64,000 bases of DNA, taken from contig NZ_LJYW01000001.1 in assembly GCF_001305515.1 (NCBI RefSeq), forward strand, positions 1,969,382 through 2,033,381. The letters run 5' to 3'. This stretch comes from Prosthecodimorpha hirschii. Its GTDB lineage: Bacteria; Pseudomonadota; Alphaproteobacteria; Rhizobiales; Ancalomicrobiaceae. The notes beneath the pieces were generated by a model, which did no database searches, was not told the origin of the DNA, and saw only the letters and a program-made list of their open reading frames with translations. Shown piece by piece: positions 9,053-17,845 of the stretch. Positions within the stretch are counted from its first letter, which is position 1. Each line of letters starts with the position of its first letter. The position numbers and the translations under genes are program-made.

Positions 9053-10090
9053 ATGCGCTTCATCGACGCCAATATCGTCTCGAAGGCGGATCGCGGCCTC
9101 TCGGGGCTCGCCGGCGAAGGCAACCAGGCCTCCGACCTCGTCTCCGCGCGCCGCACGCTCGGCATCCAGATCGAGAGCATGCACATGCTCGCCGCCGCGC
9201 TCGACGGCCCGCTCGGCCGCGCGATCATGGAGGCGGTCGCCACCATCCGCGCCGCCCGCGGCCGGGTGATCATTTCCGGCATCGGCAAGAGCGGCCATAT
9301 CGGGCGCAAGATCGCCGCCACGATGGCGTCGACCGGCACGCCGGCCTATTTCGTCCATCCGAGCGAGGCGAGCCACGGCGACCTCGGCATGGTCACCGCC
9401 GACGATGCGGTGATCGCGCTGTCGTGGTCGGGCGAGTCCAGCGAGCTGGCCTCGATCCTCGCCTATACCCGCCGCTTCCGCGTGCCGCTGATCGCCGTCA
9501 CCTGGAATGCCGCCTCGACGCTCGGCAAGGCGGCCGACATCGTGCTCGAACTGCCGAAGGTGCAGGAGGCCTGTCCGCACGGTCTCGCGCCGACCTCCTC
9601 GACCATGCTGCAGCTGGCCATCGGCGACGTGTTGGCGATCGCGCTGCTCGAAAGCCGCGGCTTCACCGCGCAGGACTTCAAGGTCTTCCATCCGGGCGGC
9701 AAGCTCGGCGCCAGCCTGAAGCATGTCCGCGACGTGATGCACCAGGGCGCGGCCGTGCCGCTCGCCCCGCTCGGCACCTCCATGAAGGAGGCGATCCTGC
9801 TGATGAACCAGCGCGGCTTCGGCTGCCTGGGCGTCCTCTCCGAGGACGGCCGCCTCGCCGGCATCGTCACCGACGGCGACCTGCGCCGCCACATCGCCGA
9901 CGACCTGCTGGTCCGCTCGGTCGACGAGGTGATGACCCGCCGCCCGAAGACCATCCGTCCGGACGCGCTGCTCGCCACCGCCATCGAGATGCTCAACGCC
10001 GCCTCGATCACCGCGCTTCTGGTGGTCGACGACGAGCGCCCGGTCGGCATCGTCCACATGCACGACCTGCTCCGCATCGGCGTCGCCTGA
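9053..10090 (+). CDS. kdsD: Arabinose-5-phosphate isomerase (KpsF/GutQ family)
   Basis: A 345-residue cytoplasmic sugar isomerase converting ribulose-5-phosphate to arabinose-5-phosphate, the first step to KDO of lipopolysaccharide. The SIS domain spans about residues 50-190 (VIISGIGKSGHIGRKIAATM; ALSWSGESSEL; PTSSTMLQLAIGDVLA). Two CBS repeats follow (residues about 220-340, with GCLGVLSEDGRLAGIVTDGD and TALLVVDDERPVGIVHMHDL). Length and layout match the family. AGGAG lies 7 nt before the ATG. It is divergent from the barrel protein. Confidence 0.94.
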   Translation: MRFIDANIVSKADRGLSGLAGEGNQASDLVSARRTLGIQIESMHMLAAALDGPLGRAIMEAVATIRAARGRVIISGIGKSGHIGRKIAATMASTGTPAYFVHPSEASHGDLGMVTADDAVIALSWSGESSELASILAYTRRFRVPLIAVTWNAASTLGKAADIVLELPKVQEACPHGLAPTSSTMLQLAIGDVLAIALLESRGFTAQDFKVFHPGGKLGASLKHVRDVMHQGAAVPLAPLGTSMKEAILLMNQRGFGCLGVLSEDGRLAGIVTDGDLRRHIADDLLVRSVDEVMTRRPKTIRPDALLATAIEMLNAASITALLVVDDERPVGIVHMHDLLRIGVA

Positions 10091-10240
10091 GGAGGGCGCG
10101 CCGGACGCCAACGTCCCGCGCGCATGGTCGTCAGGCCCCCGGTCCGCAGGGGCCGGCCCAGTCATTCCGCTCAGATCCTACAGCGACCCGCCGCATCAGC
10201 GGCGGGACGATCAGCCGCGTCGAGAGCGGCCCCTCTCCTC

Positions 10241-10696
10241 TCAGGCCCGGTCGACCTTCAGGATCGGACCGTCGACGCCGATCACCTTGACGCGGGTTCC
10301 GGCGCTCATGTCCGGGCCCGAGATGCGCCAGATCGTGTCGTCGACCTTGAGCGAGCCGTGGTCTTCGAGGATCGGCGTCGCCAGGGTGAAGACGCGCCCC
10401 AGATAGCGCGAAGCGCGCTCGTTCAGATGCGGGTCCTCGGAATGCTGGTCGCGGGCGTTGAAATAGCGCCGGCCGGCCAGGAGCAGGACCAGCGACAGCA
10501 CGCCCCAGGCGATGGACTGCACCTGCCAGGTCAGGTCGAAGGCCAGATCGAGCCCGCCGACCACGAGGGCGGCGACGCCGAGCCAGAGGAAGAAGGTCCC
10601 GGGCGCGAAGACTTCCAAGACGAGCAAAACCAGGCCGAATACCAGCCAGAACCAGGCTGTCGAAGCCCATCCGATCAACAAGCCGGTCAGATCCAT
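10241..10696 (-). CDS. NfeD-like membrane protein
   Basis: A 151-residue membrane protein of the short NfeD type. Hydrophobic segments lie around residues 5-30 and 35-70 (VLEVFAPGTFFLWLGVAALVV holds the typical NfeD core) and a C-terminal OB-fold domain follows (YLGRVFTLATPILEDHGSLKVDDT, then RVKVIGVDGPILKVDRA). The start at 10696 is set by AAGGAG at a 7-9 nt distance; an upstream in-frame ATG lacks support. It sits 80 bp downstream of an SPFH protein, its usual partner in membrane microdomain quality control. Confidence 0.9.
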   Translation of the reverse strand: MDLTGLLIGWASTAWFWLVFGLVLLVLEVFAPGTFFLWLGVAALVVGGLDLAFDLTWQVQSIAWGVLSLVLLLAGRRYFNARDQHSEDPHLNERASRYLGRVFTLATPILEDHGSLKVDDTIWRISGPDMSAGTRVKVIGVDGPILKVDRA

Positions 10697-10776
10697 GGCG
10701 GAGTCTCCTTCGGAGAACGAGGCCAGCGGCAGCGGGGAGCGCGTGAGGCGGATCCCCACGCGCCCGACGGTGGGGT

Positions 10777-11715
10777 TTACGCCTTGCGGTCGTGGCTGAG
10801 GGCGCTCTTGGCGATCTCGGCGATGCCGGCGATCGAACCGATGATCGAGGTCGCCTCCATCGGGATGAGCACCACCTTCTGGTTCGGCGCGGACGCCATC
10901 TCCTTGAAGGCCTCGATATATTTTTGCGCGACGAAGTAGTTGATCGCCTGCAGGTCGCCCTTGGCGATCGCCTCGGAGACCATCAGCGTCGCCTTGGCCT
11001 CGGCCTCAGCGAGACGCTCGCGGGCCTCGGCGTCGCGGAAGGCGGCTTCGCGGCGGCCTTCGGCCTCCAGGATCTGGGCCTGCTTCTGGCCCTCCGCACG
11101 CAGGATTTCCGACTGGCGCGAGCCTTCCGCCTCCAACACCGCGGCGCGCTTGTCGCGCTCGGCCTTCATCTGCCGGCCCATCGACGCGACCAGGTCGGCC
11201 GGCGGGATGATGTCCTTGATCTCGATGCGGTTGGCCTTGACGCCCCAGGAGGCGGCGGCGGCATCGACCACGGAGAGCAGACGGACATTGATCTCGTCGC
11301 GGTGCGACAGGAGCTGGTCGAGATCCATCGAGCCCATGACCGTACGGATATTGGTCATGACCAGGTTGAGGATCGCGGTTTCCAGGCTCTGCACCTCGTA
11401 GGCCGCCTTGGCGGCGTCGAGGACCTGGAAGAAGGCGACGCCGTCGACCGAGACCGTCGCATTGTCCTTGGTGATGACCTCCTGCGTCGGCACGTCGAGC
11501 ACCTGCTCCATCATGGAGAGCTTGGCGCCGATCTGTTCGACGAAGGGCGTGATGATGTTGAGGCCCGGCTTCAGCGTGCGCGTATAGCGGCCGAATCGCT
11601 CCACGGTCCAATTGGAGCCCTGCGGCACCGTCTTGACGCCCGCGAACACGGTGACGATCAGCACCGCAACGATCGCGATGATGACCATGTCGCTGCCCGA
11701 AATGACGAAATTCAT
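10777..11715 (-). CDS. SPFH/Band 7 membrane protein (QmcA/stomatin-like)
   Basis: A 312-residue protein with one N-terminal membrane anchor (VIIAIVAVLIVTVFAGV, near residues 10-26), then the Band 7 domain (VPQGSNWTVERFGRYTRTLK; AFFQVLDAAKAAYEV; IRTVMGSMDLDQLLSHRDEI) and a long Ala/Glu-rich coiled coil around residues 185-240 (EAEGSRQSEILRAEGQKQAQ). It probably oligomerises into membrane scaffolds with the NfeD protein encoded just downstream. The start at 11715 is chosen because it is preceded by GGGGGATC; earlier in-frame Met codons give an implausible N-terminus. Confidence 0.93.
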   Translation of the reverse strand: MNFVISGSDMVIIAIVAVLIVTVFAGVKTVPQGSNWTVERFGRYTRTLKPGLNIITPFVEQIGAKLSMMEQVLDVPTQEVITKDNATVSVDGVAFFQVLDAAKAAYEVQSLETAILNLVMTNIRTVMGSMDLDQLLSHRDEINVRLLSVVDAAAASWGVKANRIEIKDIIPPADLVASMGRQMKAERDKRAAVLEAEGSRQSEILRAEGQKQAQILEAEGRREAAFRDAEARERLAEAEAKATLMVSEAIAKGDLQAINYFVAQKYIEAFKEMASAPNQKVVLIPMEATSIIGSIAGIAEIAKSALSHDRKA

Positions 11716-11907
11716 GTGCGATCCCCCGAACGCCCGGCCGCGCCCCTCCGACATGGAAGGTATGCGGACCCGTCCAGCACCGCAACATTCATGAACCGAT
11801 CGTGTCGCCACCGTGGCGGCAGACGCAAGCGGCGCCCGATCCGGCCGGCCTCGGCCTCCAATCGCTTGGGAGGCAGGACCCGGCCCGGACCGGACGCCGT
11901 CGCCCGT

Positions 11908-13041
11908 TCAGATCCAGCCCGACAGTTCGCGCCGCGTGACCGCCTCGATCACCCGCATGCCGAGATCGCTGTCGTTCAGGCACGGCACCGCGTGGAAGTT
12001 GACGCCGCCGGCATGATGGAAGATCTCGGCATTCTCGCCGGCTATCTCCTCCAGCGTCTCCAGGCAATCGGCCGTGAAGCCCGGCGTGATGACGGCGAGA
12101 TTCTTGACGCCCGACTTGCCGAGCGCTTCGACGGTCTTGTCGGTATAGGGCTGCAGCCATTCCTCCGGCCCGAAGCGCGACTGGAAGGTCAGACGCAGCT
12201 TGTCCTTGTCCCAGCCGAGCGTCTCGCGCAAGAGCCGCGCCGTCTTGGCGCAATGGCAATGGTAGGGGTCGCCCTTCTCGAAATAGCTCTTCGGGATGCC
12301 ATGAAAGGAGGCGAGCACCATGTCCGGCGTCCAGTCGAGGCCGGACAGGCTCGTCGTCAGGCTCTCGGCAAGCGCGTCGATATAGACCGGGTCGTCGTGA
12401 TAGGGCGGCACGGTGCGGATCGCCGGCTGCCAGCGCATGGTCTTCAGCACGTCGAAGACCACGTCGTTGACGGTCGCGGTCGTCGCCGCGGCATATTGCG
12501 GATAGAGCGGGAAGACCAGGATGCGCTCGCAGCCCTCGGCCTGCAGATGGGCGAGACGGCTGGCGATCGACGGATTGCCGTAGCGCATCGCCCAGTCGAC
12601 CACGATCCGGCCGCTGTCGGCGCCGAGCGCCGCCTGCAGCTTGTCCGACTGGGAGCGGGTGATGGTCCGGAGCGGGCCTTCGTCGCGCTCCTTGTTCCAG
12701 ATCGTGTCGTAGTCGCGCCCCTTGCGGCCCGGCCGGGTGGTCAGGATGATCAGGTTGAGCAGCGGCCACCACAGCCAGCGCGGCGTCTCGATGACGCGCC
12801 GGTCGGACAGGAATTCCTTCAGGTAGCGCCGCATCGACCAGTAGTCGGTGGCATCCGGCGTGCCGAGCGCGACGATCAGCACGCCGATGCGGCCGGCCTT
12901 GACCGGGGGGTGGTCGGAGGGAAGCCGGATGGCCCGATGCTGGGCGGCGCGGTCCGACGCCGGAGCGGCGGGACGGGGGACCCCAAGGGCAACCCCGGGG
13001 GCGACATCGGAGGCGGCGACGGGGCCGGGAGTGGAATTCAA
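11908..13041 (-). CDS. hemH: Ferrochelatase
   Basis: A 377-residue enzyme inserting ferrous iron into protoporphyrin IX, the last step of haem synthesis. Motifs: IGVLIVALGTPDATDYWSMR at about residue 52, FPLYPQYAAATTAT near residue 170, the active-site histidine in ASFHGIPKSYFEKGDPYHCH, and ITPGFTADCLETLEEI with FHHAGGVNFHAVPCLNDS near the end. The start is a TTG with AAGGA 8 nt upstream; no ATG occurs before the conserved core. The roughly 45-residue leader before the core is longer than usual, so the start might be later at a non-ATG codon. Confidence 0.94.
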   Translation of the reverse strand: MNSTPGPVAASDVAPGVALGVPRPAAPASDRAAQHRAIRLPSDHPPVKAGRIGVLIVALGTPDATDYWSMRRYLKEFLSDRRVIETPRWLWWPLLNLIILTTRPGRKGRDYDTIWNKERDEGPLRTITRSQSDKLQAALGADSGRIVVDWAMRYGNPSIASRLAHLQAEGCERILVFPLYPQYAAATTATVNDVVFDVLKTMRWQPAIRTVPPYHDDPVYIDALAESLTTSLSGLDWTPDMVLASFHGIPKSYFEKGDPYHCHCAKTARLLRETLGWDKDKLRLTFQSRFGPEEWLQPYTDKTVEALGKSGVKNLAVITPGFTADCLETLEEIAGENAEIFHHAGGVNFHAVPCLNDSDLGMRVIEAVTRRELSGWI

Positions 13042-13243
13042 CGTCAGGTCCTTTCACAGCGCGGTCGGGACGACGGCGACCGCGGCACGGTTGCCGGAGA
13101 TACGCCCCGAGGGTGCAATCCGATCATCGGCCGATCATATCCGTTGCTTGCGACGAGTCCTATGGACAAGCCGGCATGGCTTTGCCACACTGATGTTCAC
13201 GAATAGTTCCGGTTTTTGTGCGTCTTTCGGAATGTGAGGGACC

Positions 13244-14785
13244 ATGCAGTTGCTGTCGCACCGTGTCCGCCATGCGTTCGCCCGGGCGGCGGCCGCCCTG
13301 GTCGTCGCCGGCCTCGTCGCCGCCGCCCTGCCGGCGGGTCTTGCACGGGCCGCCGAAGCCAAGCTGACCTTCCTGCTGGTCAACGACATCTACAAGATCG
13401 ACGGCGACAAGAAGCGCGGCGGCTTCTCGCGGCTGGCAGCGATCGCCCGGGCCGAGAAGGCCAAGGGCGGCACGGTGGTCTATGTCCATGGCGGTGACAC
13501 GATCTCGCCGTCGCTGATGTCCGGTTTCGACCGCGGCGCCCATATCGTCGAGATCCTCAACATCGTGCCGCCGGATGTCTTCGTGCCCGGCAACCACGAA
13601 TTCGATTTCGGCCCGCAGGTCTTCCGCGAACGCATGGCGGCCCTGAAATCGCCCCATAAGCTCGCCGCCAATCTGCGCGAGCCGAATGGCGAGCCGGTCG
13701 CCGGCTTCAAGGATTCGTCGGTGATCGAGGTCGACGGCGTCAAGATCGGCATCGTCGGCGTGACCGCGGACGACAGCCCGAACAAGTCCTCGCCGGGCGA
13801 TCTTAAATTCACCGATCTGATCCGCACCGCGACCGCCGAGGCGCGCAAGCTGAAGAGCGGCGGGGTCGACTTCGTCGTGCTGGTCGCCCATGCCAACCGC
13901 GTGCAGGATTTCGCGCTGATCCAGTCGGGCGCCTTCGACCTGATCCTGTCGGGCGACGACCACGATCTGGCGCTGATGTTCGACGGGCGCACCGCCATGG
14001 TCGAGTCCAAGGAAGAGGGCGAGTATGTCACCGCCGTCGACCTGACCATCAATGCCGAGGACCGCGGCGGCCGGCGCACGGTGACCTGGTGGCCGAATTT
14101 CCGGATCATGGACAGCGCCACGGTCGCGCCGGATCCGGAGACGGAAGCGCGCGTCGAAACCTACCGGAAGGAACTGTCGCGCGAGCTCGATGTCGAGATC
14201 GCCAAGCTGGCCGTGCCGCTCGACAGCCGCTCGACGACGGTGCGCACCGGCGAGGCGGCGATCGGCAACCTGATCGCCGACGGCATGCGCTGGGCGACCG
14301 GCGCCGACATCGCCATCACCAATGGCGGCGGCATCCGCGGCAACAAGCAGTATGTCGCCGGCGCCCCCTTCTCCCGGCGCGACGTGCTGGTCGAGCTGCC
14401 CTTCGGCAACCGCACCCTGCTGCTTGCCGATACCGGCGACACCATTCTGGCGGCGCTGGAGAACGGCCTGTCCCAGCTCGGCGAGACCGGCGGCCGCTTC
14501 CCGCAGATTTCCGGCGCGACGGTCGAGGTCGACAAGTCGAAGCCGGTCGGCAGCCGGGTCGTCTCCGTGAAGATCGGCGGCGAGCCGCTCGACCCGAAGA
14601 AGACCTACAAGATCGCCATCAACGACTTCATGGGCCGCGGCGGCGACAACTACCGCATGTTCATCAAGTCCAAGCCCCTGCTCGGCGAGCGCGATTCCAA
14701 GCTGATGGCCAACGACGTGATGGCCTATGTCAAGGAGCGCGGCACCGTCGACCAGACGGTGCAGGGCCGCATCGTCATCAAGTGA
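13244..14785 (+). CDS. Secreted 5'-nucleotidase/UshA-like phosphoesterase with altered metal-site residues
   Basis: A 513-residue exported protein. The signal peptide (to about residue 38, ARAAEA) precedes a calcineurin-like phosphoesterase domain and a C-terminal 5'-nucleotidase domain (RTGEAAIGNLIADGMRWATG; NGGGIRGNKQ; GRGGDNYRMF). In the catalytic part the usual D-x-H is D48-I-Y50, and the usual G-H-x-[HQ] is G237-D-D-H240, while GGD85, GNH-E (117-119) and AH216 are kept. So two canonical ligand positions are changed, one in each metal site by comparison with E. coli UshA. This may be a subfamily trait. Substrate unknown; hydrolysis of nucleotides or UDP-sugars is the family expectation. 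Confidence 0.85.
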   Translation: MQLLSHRVRHAFARAAAALVVAGLVAAALPAGLARAAEAKLTFLLVNDIYKIDGDKKRGGFSRLAAIARAEKAKGGTVVYVHGGDTISPSLMSGFDRGAHIVEILNIVPPDVFVPGNHEFDFGPQVFRERMAALKSPHKLAANLREPNGEPVAGFKDSSVIEVDGVKIGIVGVTADDSPNKSSPGDLKFTDLIRTATAEARKLKSGGVDFVVLVAHANRVQDFALIQSGAFDLILSGDDHDLALMFDGRTAMVESKEEGEYVTAVDLTINAEDRGGRRTVTWWPNFRIMDSATVAPDPETEARVETYRKELSRELDVEIAKLAVPLDSRSTTVRTGEAAIGNLIADGMRWATGADIAITNGGGIRGNKQYVAGAPFSRRDVLVELPFGNRTLLLADTGDTILAALENGLSQLGETGGRFPQISGATVEVDKSKPVGSRVVSVKIGGEPLDPKKTYKIAINDFMGRGGDNYRMFIKSKPLLGERDSKLMANDVMAYVKERGTVDQTVQGRIVIK

Positions 14786-14908
14786 GCCTGAGCGTTCGGC
14801 GGAGGGTTTGACCGGCGCGGCGGACGCCGCCGGTAGGGCAGCTCCGCCCCGCCTGTTGCCGGCGCTTCGACGGGGTCATCCCCATCCCGTCGCCGCAGCC
14901 CGAAAGCC

Positions 14909-16294
14909 CTACTCCGCCGCCTCGGCCGGCGGCCAGGCGCGCAGCTTGCCGGGATTCATCAGGCCGTGCGGGTCGGCGAGCGACTTGAACTGAGCCGCAC
15001 CGCTGTCGACGCGCTTCCAGCCGGCATCGTCGAGCGCGTAGCTGTGCGGGTCGCTGACCGCGACCTCGTTGGCATTCAGCTCGTCGACGATGGCATAGAG
15101 CCGTTCCGGACTGGTGAACTTGACGATCGGCAGGGCCGAATTGGTCACCCGGCCGAAGCGGCGCTGGAATTCGAGATGCAGCCAGATCTCGTCGCGGAAG
15201 CGCTCGCCGACCCAGGCGACCAGATCGAGATTGCGCCCCGGCGGGAAGCGGAGCTGCAGATAGGTGATGGTCGGATCGACCTTCAGCATGTGCAGCGTGG
15301 TGTGGTTCCAGGTGTATTCGTAGAGCGGCGCGATCGCGCCATGGCCGTCGAAGGCCGCCGCGCGCGCCGCCTCGGCCGTGCGGCGGAACGTGACCGTGCC
15401 GCCATGGGCCGCCGCGATCGCCTCGCAGGCCTCCGCCTGCGGCTCGCTGACCATCAGGATCGCGATCGCCGCCCCGTCCGGCGCATAGGGCTTCAGCCGC
15501 TTGATCGCGGCCGGGATGCGCGGCTCGTGGATCGAGACCAGCCGCTTGGCGATGCCGTCGGCCTCCGTGAAGGCCTGCCCGAAGCGGGCGGCGGCGGCGA
15601 GATCCGGGAAGGCGACGATGCGCTCGGCCCAGTCGTGGCGCGGTGCGAGCGGGATCTCGGTCTCGGTGATGACACCGTTGACCCCATAGGCATGCAGCAC
15701 CTTGAGCACGTCCGGCCCGCGCAGTTCGACGATCCGCGGGCTCTCCTCGACGGTCACCACCTGCAAAGCCAGCACGGCGCCCGGATCGGAGATCTGGCCC
15801 CAGGTGCAGGACCCCGCCCCGCCCGCGCCGCCGGCGATCAGGCCGCCGATGGTCGCCTGCTTGCGGGTCGACGGATAGAGCCGCACCTCCTGGCCCTCGG
15901 CAAAGAGCCCGCGGTCCATGTCGAGCAGCCGCGCGCCCGCCTCGAAGCGGCCGGCGCCGGGCTTGACCCAGAGCGTCCGGTCGAGCGCGGAGACATCGAG
16001 CAGCATGCCGCCTTCGAGCGGGACCGCCTGGCCGTAGTTGCCGGTGCCGCCGGCGCGGACCGTGATCGGCACGCGCAGCCGTGCCGCGACCGAGGCCGCC
16101 CGGATGACCTCGTCGCGATTGCGCGGGGCGACGACCAGATCGGCGCGGCAATGTTCCAGTTGCGGCTTCAGGATCGGCGAGAACCAGAAGAAGTCGCGGC
16201 TCTTCAGTTTCAGGGTCGCCGCATCGTCGGCATGGGGAATGTCGCCCAACGCCGCCTTGACCTCGGCCCAGATGCCCGCCTTGCGCCCTGCCAT
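14909..16294 (-). CDS. FAD-binding oxidoreductase, GlcD/D-lactate dehydrogenase type
   Basis: A 461-residue flavoprotein of the vanillyl-alcohol oxidase fold. The FAD-binding PP-loop is clear (VPITVRAGGTGNYGQAVPLE, then GGMLLDVSALDRTLWVKPGA), followed by QATIGGLIAGGAGGAGSCTW, typical for these dehydrogenases. The C-terminal half carries the substrate-binding cap. It would oxidise a 2-hydroxy acid or similar compound; the substrate cannot be told. The start at 16294 has GGAG 9 nt upstream; an in-frame Met 13 codons earlier lacks such a site. It stands alone, convergent with the nucleotidase gene. Confidence 0.86.
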   Translation of the reverse strand: MAGRKAGIWAEVKAALGDIPHADDAATLKLKSRDFFWFSPILKPQLEHCRADLVVAPRNRDEVIRAASVAARLRVPITVRAGGTGNYGQAVPLEGGMLLDVSALDRTLWVKPGAGRFEAGARLLDMDRGLFAEGQEVRLYPSTRKQATIGGLIAGGAGGAGSCTWGQISDPGAVLALQVVTVEESPRIVELRGPDVLKVLHAYGVNGVITETEIPLAPRHDWAERIVAFPDLAAAARFGQAFTEADGIAKRLVSIHEPRIPAAIKRLKPYAPDGAAIAILMVSEPQAEACEAIAAAHGGTVTFRRTAEAARAAAFDGHGAIAPLYEYTWNHTTLHMLKVDPTITYLQLRFPPGRNLDLVAWVGERFRDEIWLHLEFQRRFGRVTNSALPIVKFTSPERLYAIVDELNANEVAVSDPHSYALDDAGWKRVDSGAAQFKSLADPHGLMNPGKLRAWPPAEAAE

Positions 16295-16536
16295 GTCCCG
16301 TCGCTCCAATGCTGCTCCGCGCGATGGTGGCACGCCGTCCGCCGCGGCGATAGCGCCCCGATCGCAACCCCGTCCCCGACCCCGGGCGACCCCGGGCGAC
16401 CCCGGCCCCCTCGATCACCGGATCGCGGACCTTCCGGCATCGTCGAGACCCGGGCTTGCGGCCCAACCTGTCGGGCCGCTGAGCGAAGCGTGCCGGCAGC
16501 GGCGGGCCGACCGGCCCGGCCTGCATGGCTGGCCCC

Positions 16537-16566
16537 TTGGCGGAGGCTGACTGTTACGGTATAACA
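16537..16566 (+). promoter_or_regulatory. Promoter with overlapping Zur box, head of zinc locus
   Basis: TTGGCG (16537-16542), a 17-nt spacer and TATAAC (16560-16565) form a good sigma70-type promoter. The -10 box is buried in TGTTACGGTATAACA (16552-16566), which matches the alphaproteobacterial Zur consensus half sites TGTTATA-N-TATAACA at 12 of 14 positions. Zinc-loaded Zur bound here would block the promoter. It is 17 bp before the His-rich gene and should drive the znu genes. Confidence 0.78.
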
Positions 16567-16582
16567 TTCGCATCGTTCCGCC

Positions 16583-17065
16583 ATGGATCGCTGCGAGCAG
16601 CCCGTGACCTCATCCCCGTCCCAGATCACGCTTCTCCCGGCCGCAGCCGCCGGCACCCCGCCGATGCCCGCGGCGTCGGGGGCCGTGCAGGGGGGGCATG
16701 CCAGGCACGACCACGCAGGGCATGCCCCTCACGACCACCGCGATGCCGGTCCTTCGGCACCCGGGACGCACGACGATCATGATCATGGCGCCCACCAGCA
16801 CGATCATGGCGGCCACGATCACGGCGAGCACAACCATCACGGCGAGCATGGCCGCCGTCAGCACCGCCATCATGGCCACGACCATGCCGGCCACGACCAT
16901 CACCCGCACGGCCCCGAGGCGGCGACCGTCGCACTCGGCGCGCGCCATGCCCATGCGGCGGCGCCGTCGCTTTCGCTCCTGCGCCTGTCGCTGGGCATTC
17001 GCCTGGCGGTGGCGCTAACGCTCTCCGTTCTGATCTGGGCCGGCGTGGCCTGGGCCCTTTCCTGA
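16583..17065 (+). CDS. Histidine-rich, C-terminally membrane-anchored protein of the zinc locus
   Basis: A 160-residue protein of no recognised family. Residues about 39-115 are extremely rich in His, Asp and Gly (HDDHDHGAHQHDHGGHDHGE is one stretch), a strong metal-binding composition. A single hydrophobic segment near the end (residues about 135-158, RLAVALTLSVLIWAGVAWAL) would anchor it in the membrane. No Shine-Dalgarno is visible, and the predicted transcript start leaves a leader of only about ten bases, so translation may start near the 5' end of the message. It lies between the Zur box and znuC, 22 bp before the latter. I infer a zinc buffer or donor for the ZnuCBA importer; it could also be a membrane-bound zinc store. 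Confidence 0.72.
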   Translation: MDRCEQPVTSSPSQITLLPAAAAGTPPMPAASGAVQGGHARHDHAGHAPHDHRDAGPSAPGTHDDHDHGAHQHDHGGHDHGEHNHHGEHGRRQHRHHGHDHAGHDHHPHGPEAATVALGARHAHAAAPSLSLLRLSLGIRLAVALTLSVLIWAGVAWALS

Positions 17066-17087
17066 TCGCAGCCGCAGAGGACCGCCC

Positions 17088-17834
17088 GTGGCCGCCCGTA
17101 TCGAATTCCAGGACCTGACGCTCGGCTACGATCGCCATCCGGCCGTGCACCACCTGACCGGCGCGATCGAATCCGGCGCGTTGATCGCCGTGGTCGGGCC
17201 GAACGGCGCCGGCAAGTCGACGCTGCTCAAGGGCATCGTCGGCATGCTGCAGCCGCTCGGCGGCCGCATGCGGCTCGACGGCATCGCCCCGCACGACATC
17301 GCCTATCTGCCGCAACTGGCCGAGGTCGACCGCAGCTTCCCGCTCTGCGTCTACGATTTCGTCTCGATGGGCCTGTGGCGCAAGGTCGGCGCCTTCGGGC
17401 GGATCGGCCGGGGCGAGCGCGGCCGGATCGAGGATGCCATCCGCGCCGTCGGCCTGGAGGGCTTCGAGCGTCGCGCCATCGGCACGCTGTCGGGCGGGCA
17501 GATGCAGCGCTGCCTGTTCGCCCGCCTGCTCCTGCAGGACTCGTCCCTGATCCTGCTCGACGAGCCGTTCAACGCGGTGGACGCCAAGACCGCGGCCGAC
17601 CTGCTCGACCTGATCCGCCGCTGGCACGACGAAAAGCGCACGGTCGCGGCCGTGCTGCACGACATGGAGACCGTGCGGCGCAGCTTCCCCGAGACCGTGC
17701 TGATCGCCCGCGAGGTGGTCGCCTGGGGGCCGACCGCGGAGGTTCTGACGCCGACCAACCTGCTCGCGGCGCGCCGCATGATCGAGGCCTTCGACGACGC
17801 GGCGCATATCTGCGCCCGCGACGCGGCGGCCTGA
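17088..17834 (+). CDS. znuC: Zinc ABC transporter ATP-binding protein
   Basis: A 248-residue ABC ATPase. Walker A GPNGAGKSTLLKGI (residues about 38-51), signature LSGGQMQRCLFARLL, Walker B SLILLDEPFNAVD, H-loop AVLHD. It powers high-affinity zinc import with the ZnuB and ZnuA proteins encoded directly downstream; the znuB start is 11 bp past this stop. The start codon is GTG with AGAGGA about 5 nt upstream. The alternative substrate manganese is less likely given the Zur box and His-rich binding protein. Confidence 0.93.
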   Translation: MAARIEFQDLTLGYDRHPAVHHLTGAIESGALIAVVGPNGAGKSTLLKGIVGMLQPLGGRMRLDGIAPHDIAYLPQLAEVDRSFPLCVYDFVSMGLWRKVGAFGRIGRGERGRIEDAIRAVGLEGFERRAIGTLSGGQMQRCLFARLLLQDSSLILLDEPFNAVDAKTAADLLDLIRRWHDEKRTVAAVLHDMETVRRSFPETVLIAREVVAWGPTAEVLTPTNLLAARRMIEAFDDAAHICARDAAA

Positions 17835-17845
17835 GGGAACCCGCG

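Noticed and set aside
10792-13206. An 804-codon open frame on the plus strand across the SPFH and hemH genes
   Set aside because: Covers two well-supported opposite-strand genes and lacks any recognisable domain.
14811-14834. A 7-bp hairpin between the nucleotidase and FAD oxidase genes
   Set aside because: Short stem, 10-base loop and no T run; in DNA this GC-rich such hairpins arise by chance.
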